DNA of 64,000 nt from Candidatus Thioglobus sp. MED-G25 (GCA_002456995.1 NTKC01000005.1:1-64000); one strand, 5' to 3'. Positions 1 to 10,512 are shown, counted from the stretch's first letter. Notes: generated from the letters alone by a model not told the origin. Made by a program: numbers and translations.

Positions 1-897
1 GCGAAGTCCGTGGTTCTGGAGCGCTATTGAAAGACGTTGTCTCTCGCAACTGACCGTACCAAGGACCATCTCAAGATAGCTTTGATCTCGCATCGCTGCG
101 CACGCACCGGCCAGGGCAATTCGATTGACATTGAAGCCAATTCGCACCTTTGAGAAGCCAACTGCCAGGTCGCGATTGCCGGTGATGGCATAGCCAATTC
201 GAGCACCGGAAAGTCCATATGCCTTGGAGAAGGTTCGGATCACTGCCCACGGGCCACCGCGAGCAGACAAGAGGGAAAGCACATCCGGGCCGCCTTCCCA
301 AGCAGCGAACTCATGATAGGCCTCATCCACCATCAACAGGCAGTCGCTGGGTACCCTGTCAGCGGCTAACTTGATCTGTTCGGCTTCGAGCATCCCACCT
401 GTTGGACTGTTGGGGGTGCACAGATAAAACAGTGCCGTGTGTTCGTTGACCGCGTCCAACATAGCGTCAACATTGTTGGATCCGTTTTCCAGTACCGGCA
501 CTGTGACGACCTCACCGCCTGCAAGTCGAATGTTTTTGCCAACTGGGGCGAAAGTGGGTCCCGGTAAAACGGCCTGCTCATTTCTATCTACAGCGATAGC
601 CGCAGCCGCAAATAGCATTTCTCCACTGCCATTGCCAAACACGAGTCGGTCTGTGCTTATGCCGATACGTGCCGAGATTATCTGAGCCAGGGCAGAACAG
701 GAATGATCCGGATAACGGTTCGCTATGTTGACGGCATCGTGCATTGCCGCGATGGCGTTGGGAGAAGGTGGGAGTGGGTTTTCATTCAAATTAAGACGCA
801 CAATATTGGAATTTGGTTGGTTATCGGATTCCTCCAGAATGTGCGGCGCCATGATAGGCATATCGTCAAATCGTTTGAGTGGAATTGTTCTGCCCAT
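1..897 (-). CDS. HisC-like PLP-dependent aminotransferase (class I/II), 3' end truncated by window edge
   Basis: Reverse-strand translation from ATG at 897 (MGRTIPLKRFDDMPIMAPHI...VRLNLNENPLPPSPNAI...LVFGNGSGEMLF...LFYLCTPNSPTGGML...LLMVDEAYHEF...VIRTFSKAYGLSGARIGYAI) stays open to base 1; NENP, PNSPTG, DEAYHEF and SKAYGL motifs. Missing from the ORF track because it is open at the edge. Confidence 0.9.
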   Translation of the reverse strand, partial: MGRTIPLKRFDDMPIMAPHILEESDNQPNSNIVRLNLNENPLPPSPNAIAAMHDAVNIANRYPDHSCSALAQIISARIGISTDRLVFGNGSGEMLFAAAAIAVDRNEQAVLPGPTFAPVGKNIRLAGGEVVTVPVLENGSNNVDAMLDAVNEHTALFYLCTPNSPTGGMLEAEQIKLAADRVPSDCLLMVDEAYHEFAAWEGGPDVLSLLSARGGPWAVIRTFSKAYGLSGARIGYAITGNRDLAVGFSKVRIGFNVNRIALAGACAAMRDQSYLEMVLGTVSCERQRLSIALQNHGLR

Positions 898-929
898 AGC
901 TATTATTTCATGTCCGAATTAAACGTGAT

Positions 930-2033
930 TCAAACAGAAGGTGTCGTATCTTTTGCGACTTGTTTCAGAAATACCATCGGATCGGTTCCACCGGTGCCAG
1001 TGTGTCCAGGGCCTGTTTGCGATATCTGCGATGACACATATTTTGTCACTATTTTAAGGTGAGACTGACGGAACTCGATCAGTGCATTCACACACGCTGC
1101 GTGGATGTGCTGACAGCCATCATGTCGCTCAATGGCACGGGCTAAGGGTCTGTCATTTTCCAGCGCATTAATATAGGCAGCATGACCCGTAGGCATATAA
1201 TTACGCATCGTAACGAGATAGGATCTTGATTGTTCTTCCTGATGCACAATGCCGAACATTGCATCTATAGCCTGAAGTAAAGAACTTTGTGCGGCGCTGC
1301 CACCAAAATAGTTTCTTGGGTTCTTCTTGCACCCCCTGTACTCGATGTTCTTAAATGAAGCTAGGAATGGTCGTATTCGGTTGTAAAATATATAGGGATC
1401 GCAGTTTTCGTACATACGGTTCAGTGTCGTATTCAGTGCGACCAAGTATTCTTGAACTTCCTCAAGTGAATCTTCAATTTGTTGGAAGTCGTCGGAATCC
1501 GCTGCTTGCTGAATACGGTTGAATTGTTTGAGTACGCCTGCACCTATCGCCTCGATTTCGGTTGTGACCAGGTAAAACCAGGACTCATCAAGACCGCCAT
1601 GAAACTGGATAAGTGTCCTGAGGTTGCCCAATTTGATCGAGCCATTGGGTTCCAATTGTTTCCAGTTATTCAAGACCAGCGAGGCATGTGCAAGAGTGGG
1701 CGGTCGGCCCAGCCGTTCGGCAACCAGGGTCCAAGGTATTGCAATACTTTCCGGAACATAACCTGAGGACTCGTAGCCCTGCCAGACGAATCCATGGCCG
1801 AATATGGATAGCAGTAGCATGGCTCGTTCCAGTTCCATTGATGTCTGTAGGGACGATACGTCGTCAATTATCGGCATGGCTTCGGCCTGTGTTCTGAAAA
1901 CACCTGCGTTTAGAAGTCCAGAGAATTCCCGAGCCATCGTATCCCAGACTTCAAATTCGTCTGGGAGTGCCTCAAGTGGTTCGTGGCCTGGTAAGAAACC
2001 GTTGGCGGCGTCTATTTGATAAGAATCAAGCAT
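930..2033 (-). CDS. indoleamine 2,3-dioxygenase (IDO) family protein
   Basis: 367 aa; FGGSAAQSS, MRNYMPTGH, SHLKIVTKYV (region of the heme-proximal His) and GTGGTDPMVFLKQV match motifs known from IDO1. Confidence 0.88.
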   Translation of the reverse strand: MLDSYQIDAANGFLPGHEPLEALPDEFEVWDTMAREFSGLLNAGVFRTQAEAMPIIDDVSSLQTSMELERAMLLLSIFGHGFVWQGYESSGYVPESIAIPWTLVAERLGRPPTLAHASLVLNNWKQLEPNGSIKLGNLRTLIQFHGGLDESWFYLVTTEIEAIGAGVLKQFNRIQQAADSDDFQQIEDSLEEVQEYLVALNTTLNRMYENCDPYIFYNRIRPFLASFKNIEYRGCKKNPRNYFGGSAAQSSLLQAIDAMFGIVHQEEQSRSYLVTMRNYMPTGHAAYINALENDRPLARAIERHDGCQHIHAACVNALIEFRQSHLKIVTKYVSSQISQTGPGHTGTGGTDPMVFLKQVAKDTTPSV

Positions 2034-2115
2034 CTACTTGTTCATTTGTGACAGGGGCGATATGTGTACATTCGAACCATGAGGGTTCCCAAGTAAATGA
2101 CTCGTGACTGACCGC

Positions 2116-3396
2116 TTAGGTCACAAGTTTAGGAGTAGTGTAGGCCGGATCTTTCCAGCATTCGGATTCGAGAATATGAGCGAGCATCGATGCTGCTAGC
2201 CAAACATCTTCGTACCGCGTGTACAACGGTGCGAACCCAAATCGTAGTAAATCTGGTGCCCTAAAATCACCAATTACTCCATGGGCGATGAGCGCCTGCA
2301 TGATCGGCCAGCCATCGGTGTGGCTAAATGAAACCTGACTGCCTCTTTGGTTGCTGTCCCGAGGGCTAGCCAGTTGCAAGGGATAACCGTTACAGAACGA
2401 TTCTACAAGGTCGACAAACAGGGTTGTTAACCGTTTTGATTTTTTCCGAATAGTCTCCATATCGACCATTTCGAATATGTCTAGGCTCGATTCTAGAGCG
2501 ATGTAAGAAAGAACCCCGGGCGTTCCGCAGCGGAATTTGTCTATGTTGCTTGCCGGCTTGAAGTGTGTGTCGAAAGAAAAGGGGTCGGCATGGGCTTGCC
2601 AGCCTGTTAATGGGTTGACGGCATCTGTGATGTGTCGGTCGGCGACGAAAAGATATGCCGGTCCACCAGGTCCGGCATTGAGATACTTGTAGGTACAACC
2701 AACGGCAAAATCAACATCAGCCGCATTCAGATCCACGGGTACCGCACCCAGTGTGTGAGCCAGATCCCATATAACCAGCGCACCCGCCCGATGAGCCTCT
2801 TTAGTTATTCTTTCCATGTCGCGAATCAATCCGGTGCGGTAACTGACCTGGGTAAGAGTCACCACAGCAGTGGATGGACCGATCAATTCGAGTATCGATT
2901 CATCGCTTTCCTTTCCCTCAACGAGCTTATGTTGCGGATAAAAATGGGTGATAGCGCCTTGGATGATATGAAGATCCGATGGAAAGTTATCGCGTTCCGA
3001 TACAATTTCAGTTCGATCGGGACGCATTTCCAGAGCAGCTGACAGGGTCTTAAACAGATTAATTGATGTCGAATCAACGACCAACACTTCACCAGCATTA
3101 GCGCCCATTAGGGGCGCCAGTCGATTGCCGAGGGTCAAAGGCAGTATGTGCCAATCCCGATCATTCCAACTTCGTATCAACCCGGTACGCCAGCCCTCGG
3201 TAACGGCTTCTTGGATCTTTTCTGGCACCACCGCGGGCATAGCGCCCAGAGAGTTGCCATCGAGATAAACCAGATCAGGTGGTAAATCAAAAAGGTCTCC
3301 AATACTGGAGAGCGGGTCAAGGCCATCTTGCTTGCGAGCGTCTAACAGGCCCGGACTTTGGCTGATGGATAATGTTTCAAGAGACGTGGTTTTCAT
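2116..3396 (-). CDS. kynU: kynureninase
   Basis: 426 aa; YLDGNSLGAMP N-terminal motif, VIWDLAHTLGAVPVDL, CTYKYLNAGPGGPAYLFV PLP-lysine region. Confidence 0.95.
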   Translation of the reverse strand: MKTTSLETLSISQSPGLLDARKQDGLDPLSSIGDLFDLPPDLVYLDGNSLGAMPAVVPEKIQEAVTEGWRTGLIRSWNDRDWHILPLTLGNRLAPLMGANAGEVLVVDSTSINLFKTLSAALEMRPDRTEIVSERDNFPSDLHIIQGAITHFYPQHKLVEGKESDESILELIGPSTAVVTLTQVSYRTGLIRDMERITKEAHRAGALVIWDLAHTLGAVPVDLNAADVDFAVGCTYKYLNAGPGGPAYLFVADRHITDAVNPLTGWQAHADPFSFDTHFKPASNIDKFRCGTPGVLSYIALESSLDIFEMVDMETIRKKSKRLTTLFVDLVESFCNGYPLQLASPRDSNQRGSQVSFSHTDGWPIMQALIAHGVIGDFRAPDLLRFGFAPLYTRYEDVWLAASMLAHILESECWKDPAYTTPKLVT

Positions 3397-3405
3397 CTGA
3401 CCATC

Positions 3406-4281
3406 TCATTTATCCGTAGATACCGACAGTTGTTGAAAGAGCGCAGTATCGGTATGGGCAATATCGTACATAATGTCAAAATGATGCCGACTCCGCACTT
3501 TCGTGAGTTTTATATGGGTGGTAATTTTTGAGCATTTATCTGCATATGCCTTGGATTGGCGTATGAACTCTTTAGTTTCGTGTTCTGCATAGACGATGTC
3601 CAGAGCAATAAACGGATCGGCATCATAAAACTGTGGGCTGAGTGCTCTCGCACTTTCAATCGACAATCCCAGTGGTTCGTTGACATAAGTTTGAGAAATC
3701 GGTTCGAGGTCGTAGATGCCGCCAATAAGGATGGCGCGTTGAGGTCGGGTAAGGAGTGTTGATCTGTCGTGATCCTGGATACCCGGACTAATTGCACAGG
3801 CCAGCAGATGAGCGCCTGCAGAATGCCCCATGACATGAATCCCTTCCTTGTCGAGGCCGTAATCAAAGGAGTTTTCACCAAACCAGTTGATGGCCTGGCG
3901 ACAACGTGAAATCATCTGTGGAATGTTTGAGGCAGGCGCAAGGCCATAGTTGATACTCGCAAACGCGTATCCGGCTGTTGTCCAGGCGGTGGCTAAAAAA
4001 CTGTGATCATCTTTTGAGAGTTGTTGCCAGTAGCCGCCGTGAGCAAATATCAGCAAAGGTATGTTTTCGGAATTGGCTGGTATGGCTGGCAGGAAGAGGT
4101 CTAGTTTTTCTTCAACATTAGTACCGTAGGGTAGGTCGGTAATCAGATGTGCCCCATAGCTGTCTCGCACCCGTTGGGACTCCGTGGTGTACGATGATAT
4201 GAATGGTTCAATGTCGCCCACCATACTGCTCGGCGAGTATTCCCGTTCTAGTTCTTCAGTAGATAGGCTTTTCCAGTTCAA
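3406..4281 (-). CDS. alpha/beta hydrolase, kynurenine formamidase (arylformamidase)-like
   Basis: 291 aa; HGGYWQ oxyanion motif and GHSAGAHL nucleophile elbow; 9 bp upstream of kynU on the same strand. Confidence 0.82.
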   Translation of the reverse strand: MNWKSLSTEELEREYSPSSMVGDIEPFISSYTTESQRVRDSYGAHLITDLPYGTNVEEKLDLFLPAIPANSENIPLLIFAHGGYWQQLSKDDHSFLATAWTTAGYAFASINYGLAPASNIPQMISRCRQAINWFGENSFDYGLDKEGIHVMGHSAGAHLLACAISPGIQDHDRSTLLTRPQRAILIGGIYDLEPISQTYVNEPLGLSIESARALSPQFYDADPFIALDIVYAEHETKEFIRQSKAYADKCSKITTHIKLTKVRSRHHFDIMYDIAHTDTALFQQLSVSTDK

Positions 4282-4474
4282 TGCTGAACACCCGTTCGTG
4301 GGCCTTGCGGTCTATGCCATCGGCGAAAGTGCAAAGGAATAATTGTATAGAAAGTGTCCTGAAATCGGGACTGGACGCGGGGTTGCTTTTTCCCATAGGC
4401 CGGGTAAGGTGTTTCAACAGCGTCTGCAAATCGATACAGAATCGCATGAGGCGCAGGTGAGAATGGAGTCGTGA

Positions 4475-6115
4475 ATGTCGAATAAATTATTGGAAATGCA
4501 AGATGTTGTCATCGAAGCTGAGATCGACGGCGAATGGCGGCCTATCGTCAATGGACTGAGCCTGGCCTTGGAGAAGGGTGAGATCGTTGGGTTGATCGGT
4601 GAATCCGGCGCCGGAAAATCAACCTTGGGCCTGGCAGCATTGGGATATACAAAGCCGGGATGCCGGATCGTATCTGGGTCAATCAAACTGGATGGGCTGG
4701 AACTGACAACACTGTCCGAGAAGCAACTGCGACAGTTGCGTGGCAATCGTGTCAGTTACGTTGCACAAAGCGCAGCGGCGGCTTTTAACCCAGCACATCG
4801 CCTGCTAGAGCAGTTCTCCGAATCTCCTGTACAACATGGCAAGATGAATCGAACGGAGGCCGCATTGAAGGGGCGTAGTCTGTATCGGCAACTGGATCTT
4901 CCAGACCCTGAATCAATTGGTGAACGATTCCCTCATCAAGTATCGGGCGGCCAACTGCAGCGTGCGATGACAGCCATGGCGATGGGTTGTGAGCCTGAGA
5001 TTGTTGTGTTTGATGAACCAACGACAGCATTGGATGTGACAACCCAGATCGAGGTGCTGGCGGCTATTAAGGAAGCAGTTCGCGCAAAGGGAGTTGCTGC
5101 AATTTACATAACGCACGACCTGGCTGTGGTGGCACAACTGGCAGATAGAATAATGGTGCTTCGTTATGGAAACCTAGTGGAAGAAGGGGAAGCACGGGTC
5201 CTCCTTGCCCACCCCGTAGAGGACTATACAAAACGGCTATTGTCTGTCCGCAGCTTAAGGGAGGATAAAACACTGCAACAAGTGGAGAGTCGAATTCTTG
5301 CAGTAGACAATGTGACCGCACGCTATCCCAGCGCGACTGAGTATGTCCTAGAGGATATCAGTATCGGTGTCGAGCAGGGGAAGACCGTCGCTGTTGTCGG
5401 TGAGTCGGGAAGTGGGAAAAGTACGTTGGCGCGTGTCATCACCGGACTACTTCCTCCACAGTCTGGTTTAGTCACTTTCAAGGGTAAATCACTGTCGGCG
5501 GCGCTTGCCGACAGAAGTAAGGACGAACTGCGGTCGATCCAGATGATCTACCAGATGCCCGATATTTCACTCAATCCGCGTCAGCGGGTTAGGGAAATCA
5601 TTGGTCGGCCGTTGGAATTTTATCTCGGAATGAGCGGTGAACAGAAAACAGATCGCACCGTTGAGTTGCTAGAGCAGATTGAATTGCCAAAAAGTTTCAT
5701 AGATCGTTTTCCAAGTCAGTTGTCTGGAGGAGAAAAACAAAGGATCTGTATTGCCCGTGCGCTGGCTGCTAAACCAGACCTAATCATCTGTGATGAGGTT
5801 ACTTCTGCTCTCGACCAGCTTGTTGCGGAGGGAATACTCGAACTTCTCCAGGATCTGCAGAATGATCTTCAGTTGTCGTATCTATTTATCACTCACGACT
5901 TGGCAACCGTGAAGGCTATTGCTGATGATATTGTGGTCATGTATCAGGGCCGCATAATCGAGCAGGGTGCCAAACAACAGATACTGACACCACCGCACGC
6001 GCCCTATACGGAACTGCTGCTATCTTCTGTACCTGAAATGGATCCAGACTGGCTGGACCGGTTGATGGATCGTCGAGCACGGGGTTTAGCGCCGACAGCC
6101 GATACGGTGAGCTGA
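4475..6115 (+). CDS. peptide/nickel-type ABC transporter ATP-binding protein, two fused ATPase domains
   Basis: 546 aa; two Walker A motifs (GESGAGKST, GESGSGKST), two signatures (VSGGQLQRAM, LSGGEKQRICIARAL), two H-loops (YITHDLA, FITHDLA). Confidence 0.93.
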   Translation: MSNKLLEMQDVVIEAEIDGEWRPIVNGLSLALEKGEIVGLIGESGAGKSTLGLAALGYTKPGCRIVSGSIKLDGLELTTLSEKQLRQLRGNRVSYVAQSAAAAFNPAHRLLEQFSESPVQHGKMNRTEAALKGRSLYRQLDLPDPESIGERFPHQVSGGQLQRAMTAMAMGCEPEIVVFDEPTTALDVTTQIEVLAAIKEAVRAKGVAAIYITHDLAVVAQLADRIMVLRYGNLVEEGEARVLLAHPVEDYTKRLLSVRSLREDKTLQQVESRILAVDNVTARYPSATEYVLEDISIGVEQGKTVAVVGESGSGKSTLARVITGLLPPQSGLVTFKGKSLSAALADRSKDELRSIQMIYQMPDISLNPRQRVREIIGRPLEFYLGMSGEQKTDRTVELLEQIELPKSFIDRFPSQLSGGEKQRICIARALAAKPDLIICDEVTSALDQLVAEGILELLQDLQNDLQLSYLFITHDLATVKAIADDIVVMYQGRIIEQGAKQQILTPPHAPYTELLLSSVPEMDPDWLDRLMDRRARGLAPTADTVS

Positions 6116-6309
6116 AATTTAATATCGTTCAATCCAGTGATGATGTCTCATCATTGTGATTGTGATATTCAAAGGGGCGCTGCCAGCAAGATTCATCAAG
6201 CCCACACTAAATAGCCTACAATTATTTGGGTAGGATCCAGGTGTTATTTGGCTAATATGGTCAAGCCAATTGTTAGCCTACTCGTTCTGATGTCATGTGA
6301 CGGTGTACC

Positions 6310-7569
6310 ATGCCGCCTGTCGAGTGCAAAGGGATCAGCCAATTCGTGATGAATGTTGCAAACAGCCAGGTCTGGAAAACACCGGTGATCGTATTGATTG
6401 CAGGATGTTTAGTGTCGGTAGTCGGGTTTGGAGTCCGTTCCGGAATGGGCCTGTATCTTGACCCAATGACGGTCGAGTTTGGATGGACTCGTGAAACCTA
6501 TGCATTGGCAATGGCTCTGCAGAATATTATGTGGGGAATCGGTTTGCCCATTGCCGGTGCCATTGTCGATCGACATGGTCCAGTGTGGGTGATCGCAATC
6601 GGGGCTTTGATCTATGCGCTCGGGATCTGCGGAATGACCCTATCAGATACTAGCGGTATGTTGTATCTAACAGGTGGGGTTCTCACAGGTGCCGGAATCG
6701 CATTTACGTCGTTTACTTTAGCGATTGCGGCAATGGTCCGGGCTGTAGGTCCGGAAAGACGTTCGCTGGTGATGGGCTTGGGGACTGCAGCAGGCTCAGT
6801 GGGTCAGATTGCGCTCTCACCCTTTGCCCAGAGCATGATCGGTCAGTTCGGTTGGAACAACGCGTTGTTGATAATGGGTGCATGTACTTTGTGTATTATC
6901 CCGTTGGCTTTTTTGCTGCCTAATCATGCAAAATTCGATGAGCCCGATACCGTTGATCTAACGCTCAGAGCAGCACTGAGGGAGGCCTTTCGCCACCGCG
7001 GCTATGTTCTGTTGACTATTGGTTTCTTTGTCTGTGGATTCCACGTCACATTTATTATGGTTCACTTGCCTGCTTATGTTGTCGATTTGGGTTTGTCGGG
7101 GAGTGTTGCAGCTTGGTGTTTGGCTTTGATCGGTGTGTTCAACATTATTGGGTCTATTGCAGTAGGCCTTTACGGTCAACGACACAGCAATTCAAATGGG
7201 TTGAGTTTTATTTATGCTGGACGTGCAATTGTTATCACAGCCTTACTGTTATTGCCTAAAACAGAATTTGTACTCTATCTATTCGCCTGTTCGATGGGAT
7301 TGCTTTGGCTATCTACGGTACCGCTGACCACTGGTGTCGTTACCCGTATATTTGGAGTGCGGTATATGGCGACGTTGTTTTCGGTGGTATTTTTTAGCCA
7401 TCAAATCGGGAGTTTCATTGGAGTGTGGCTAGGTGGTTATATTCATGATCTAACTGGCACTTATGATGCTGTTTGGCAGACTGGAATTGTCCTAGGACTG
7501 GTTGCCGCAGTTCTTCATGTGCCGATCAACGAGAAACCTCTCAGAAGGGCAGTTAGTGCGCTAGGGTAA
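6310..7569 (+). CDS. MFS transporter
   Basis: 419 aa, about 12 hydrophobic segments, MFS-like loop (GAIVDRHGPVWVIAIGALIYALG). Confidence 0.87.
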   Translation: MPPVECKGISQFVMNVANSQVWKTPVIVLIAGCLVSVVGFGVRSGMGLYLDPMTVEFGWTRETYALAMALQNIMWGIGLPIAGAIVDRHGPVWVIAIGALIYALGICGMTLSDTSGMLYLTGGVLTGAGIAFTSFTLAIAAMVRAVGPERRSLVMGLGTAAGSVGQIALSPFAQSMIGQFGWNNALLIMGACTLCIIPLAFLLPNHAKFDEPDTVDLTLRAALREAFRHRGYVLLTIGFFVCGFHVTFIMVHLPAYVVDLGLSGSVAAWCLALIGVFNIIGSIAVGLYGQRHSNSNGLSFIYAGRAIVITALLLLPKTEFVLYLFACSMGLLWLSTVPLTTGVVTRIFGVRYMATLFSVVFFSHQIGSFIGVWLGGYIHDLTGTYDAVWQTGIVLGLVAAVLHVPINEKPLRRAVSALG

Positions 7570-7707
7570 TTGGATAATAATACTGAACAGCGCTTCGCGG
7601 CCGCGGGTTTAGAAAAGAAACACTAACTATATAAACATCGATGTCGGAATGGTTGATTGTCGGGCCGAATTGACGCACAGTTGTGTGCGTAACCACAGGA
7701 ATAAAGC

Positions 7708-8307
7708 ATGATTGAATCGAGTCTACGGATCCTTCGCACGGACATTTCAGGCATGCCGATCGAATGGGTCGGATTTGAAGATGCAGTAAAGCTCCATTGT
7801 CTGGAACAAATACTCTATCCGATGGGTTCTTCTTTGTATGTTGTACGTGGTGGGATAAACGCGAGAACGGGGCGCCCGAGTACGCTTGAAGTTTATTCAA
7901 TCATTTGTACCCTTGGGCAATCGCGAGCCCACCTAAAGAATCATTCGTTATACACACCTCCGTTAAACAACAAGGCATTGTTCCGGCGTGATGCTCATCT
8001 ATGTCTTTATTGCGGAGTGCAGTTTCTCCCCGCGCAGCTATCAAGAGACCACGTGCAACCTCTCAGTCGGGGAGGTTGGGATGTCTGGCAGAATGTTGTG
8101 ACAGCCTGTAGACGATGCAATCATAGAAAAGGCAATCAGACGCCTGAAGAATCCGGGCAGGAACTGCTGGCAGTGCCATTTATTCCAACCCATGCCGAAT
8201 ATATCTATCTGTCTGGTCGGCAGATCTTGGCAGACCAGATGGAATTTCTCGTTTCACATTTCCCACGAAACAGTCCTCTTCACGAACGAATCGGGCAGGT
8301 AGCCTGA
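7708..8307 (+). CDS. HNH endonuclease domain protein
   Basis: 199 aa; CLYCGVQF...LSRDHVQPLSRGGWDVWQNVVTACRRCNHRKGNQTPEE is an HNH/zinc-finger signature. Confidence 0.9.
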   Translation: MIESSLRILRTDISGMPIEWVGFEDAVKLHCLEQILYPMGSSLYVVRGGINARTGRPSTLEVYSIICTLGQSRAHLKNHSLYTPPLNNKALFRRDAHLCLYCGVQFLPAQLSRDHVQPLSRGGWDVWQNVVTACRRCNHRKGNQTPEESGQELLAVPFIPTHAEYIYLSGRQILADQMEFLVSHFPRNSPLHERIGQVA

Positions 8308-8332
8308 GAATCGAATTTGACTCGATGTAACA

Positions 8333-9538
8333 ATGGGTAACGACAATAGTCTGAACAAGGGATTTATGACCCGCGCCGTACATTCGGGCGAGTCTCCCGA
8401 TCCTGTTACCGGAGCGTCTGCACCGAATATCGTTATGTCGAGTACGTTTGTTATTGATGAGCCGATCAGCTTCTCGGCCCAAGACAAACCTGATGATGCA
8501 CCTTATGTTTATAGTCGTTGGGATAATCCTACGGTCACGGTGCTTCAGGACAAACTTGCGGCACTGGAAGAAGCTGAGGTCTGCCGATGTTTTGCATCAG
8601 GTATGGCAGCGACTTCGGCGTTGTTATTGAGTACCCTCAGCCAAGGTGACCGATTGGTAATGAGCGATAGTAATTACCCAGGAACGGCAGAGTTTGCCCG
8701 GAAGATATTAACCCGTCTTGGTGTAGACGTTATCGTGGCCGACCTGTCTGATTTGGAGACAGCAGATCGTTCGATAACGGCGGGTGTCAAGCTGGTATGG
8801 GCAGAAACGCCAGCGAATCCAACATTGCGTCTTACGGATATTCGAAGTGTTGCTGAGCTTGCTCATTCAGTGGGTGCAGAGTTAGCGATCGACTCGACCT
8901 TTGCGTCTCCGGTAGCGACTCGTCCGTTGATGCTAGGGGCAGATTATGTTGTTCACTCTCTAACGAAATACTGTTGCGGGCATGGTGATGCGATGGGAGG
9001 TGCAGTTCTTGGACGACGAGATAAGCTGAAGAGTATCGAATCGGATGGTCAAATTTATATGGGTGGTGTAATCAGTCCATTTAATGCGTGGCTAATTAAT
9101 AGAGGGCTGGCGACGCTACCCATGAGAATGCAGGTACATCAGACAAATGCCACCTGCGTTGCGGAATTTCTGGAAGGACATAAGAAGGTAAAAAAGGTAC
9201 TGTATCCTGGACTTCCTAGCCATCCACAATTTGATTTGGCCGTACGTCAGATGGATAATTTTTCTGGAATTGTGTCAGTGCAAATTGATAACGGCCCTGG
9301 GCTAGTTCAACGCATGATGTCAGATCTGAAGATATTTCACTATGCAGTGTCATTAGGTCATCATCGCAGTCTGATCTACTGGCTAGGCACAGACGATCTG
9401 ATGCAATCAAGTTATGGGCTTGAAGGAAGAGCGCTGGACGCTTACCGAGTGTTTGCCGGTGACGGTGTCTTCAGAATTTCCGTTGGGCTGGAAGATCCTG
9501 GGGATTTATGTGACGATCTCGCTCAAATTCTGGGTTGA
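8333..9538 (+). CDS. Cys/Met metabolism PLP-dependent enzyme (trans-sulfuration family)
   Basis: 401 aa; [45 protein letters not shown] (PLP lysine). Confidence 0.9.
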   Translation: MGNDNSLNKGFMTRAVHSGESPDPVTGASAPNIVMSSTFVIDEPISFSAQDKPDDAPYVYSRWDNPTVTVLQDKLAALEEAEVCRCFASGMAATSALLLSTLSQGDRLVMSDSNYPGTAEFARKILTRLGVDVIVADLSDLETADRSITAGVKLVWAETPANPTLRLTDIRSVAELAHSVGAELAIDSTFASPVATRPLMLGADYVVHSLTKYCCGHGDAMGGAVLGRRDKLKSIESDGQIYMGGVISPFNAWLINRGLATLPMRMQVHQTNATCVAEFLEGHKKVKKVLYPGLPSHPQFDLAVRQMDNFSGIVSVQIDNGPGLVQRMMSDLKIFHYAVSLGHHRSLIYWLGTDDLMQSSYGLEGRALDAYRVFAGDGVFRISVGLEDPGDLCDDLAQILG

Positions 9539-10512
9539 ACCGGTAAATTGGGTTTTGTTGACTCTAGGTTAATAAACTGTCGAGCTTGCCGGTCAGCATG
9601 GTAGGAAGATCGTACCATGGGTCCCGAGGCAACGTGGCCGAATCCCAAGCGGCTTCCAAGTGTGGCCAAATCTAGAAACTCTTCCGGAGTGACATAGCGT
9701 TCTACCGGTAGATGATCTAGGCTGGGCTGTAGGTACTGGCCGAGTGTCAGTAGCTGCACGCCGTGATTTCTCATATCTTGCATTACAGCCTCTACTTCAG
9801 GTATCGACTCTCCAACGCCGAGCATAAGCCCTGACTTTGTTGGTGAATCGGGGCAGCATTCCCCGAACTTTTGCAATAATTCCAATGAGTGAGCATAGTC
9901 GGCACCAGGTCTAACCCGTTTGTATAGTCGGGGTACCGTTTCCAAGTTGTGATTAAAAATGTCGGGCGGTGAAGCAACTAGCTGTTCAATGGCTTTAGTC
10001 GCGCGACCCCGGAAATCGGGTGTCAGTATTTCGACTGTTGTCTTAGGGCTCACTGTGCGAATCGTATCAATGCACCGTCTGAAATGACTGGCACCACCAT
10101 CTCGCAGGTCATCCCGATCCACCGATGTGATGACTACATGGTTAAGTCCCATCAACTTAACAGTACGTGCAAGGTTGGATGGTTCATCTGCGTCAAGAGA
10201 ATTGGGTCGGCCGTGAGCGACATCACAAAAAGGGCAACGCCGGGTGCAAATGTCTCCCATGATCATAAACGTGGCAGTGCCATTGCTAAAGCATTCCCCA
10301 AGATTTGGGCAGCTGGCTTCTTCGCATACGGTGTAGAGGTTGTTGTCGCGCAGTATTTTTTTAAGACGTGCAACTTCAGGCGTGCCGGGGAATTTCGCTC
10401 TGATCCAAGGCGGTTTAGGTAGAAGTTCGCCCCGCTTGCTAGCTGCAAATTTGACAGGCACTCGAGACATTTTTTCTGCGCCAAGTTGTTTTTGGCCCTG
10501 GCTTATGGTCAT
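9523..10512 (-). CDS. lipA: lipoyl synthase
   Basis: 329 aa; [13 protein letters not shown] plus radical-SAM [18 protein letters not shown]-terminus. Confidence 0.97.
   Translation of the reverse strand: MTISQGQKQLGAEKMSRVPVKFAASKRGELLPKPPWIRAKFPGTPEVARLKKILRDNNLYTVCEEASCPNLGECFSNGTATFMIMGDICTRRCPFCDVAHGRPNSLDADEPSNLARTVKLMGLNHVVITSVDRDDLRDGGASHFRRCIDTIRTVSPKTTVEILTPDFRGRATKAIEQLVASPPDIFNHNLETVPRLYKRVRPGADYAHSLELLQKFGECCPDSPTKSGLMLGVGESIPEVEAVMQDMRNHGVQLLTLGQYLQPSLDHLPVERYVTPEEFLDLATLGSRLGFGHVASGPMVRSSYHADRQARQFINLESTKPNLPVQPRI

Noticed and set aside
703-1062. 119-aa plus-strand ORF in the track
   Set aside because: Antisense to the HisC-like aminotransferase and the IDO 3' end, both with clear family motifs; no recognisable domain.
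2632-3042. 136-aa plus-strand ORF
   Set aside because: Fully antisense to kynU; composition looks like shadow translation.
5493-5515. Short inverted repeat CTGTCGGC...GCCGACAG in the ABC ATPase gene
   Set aside because: 8-bp arms within coding sequence, no flanking U-tract; plausible chance occurrence.
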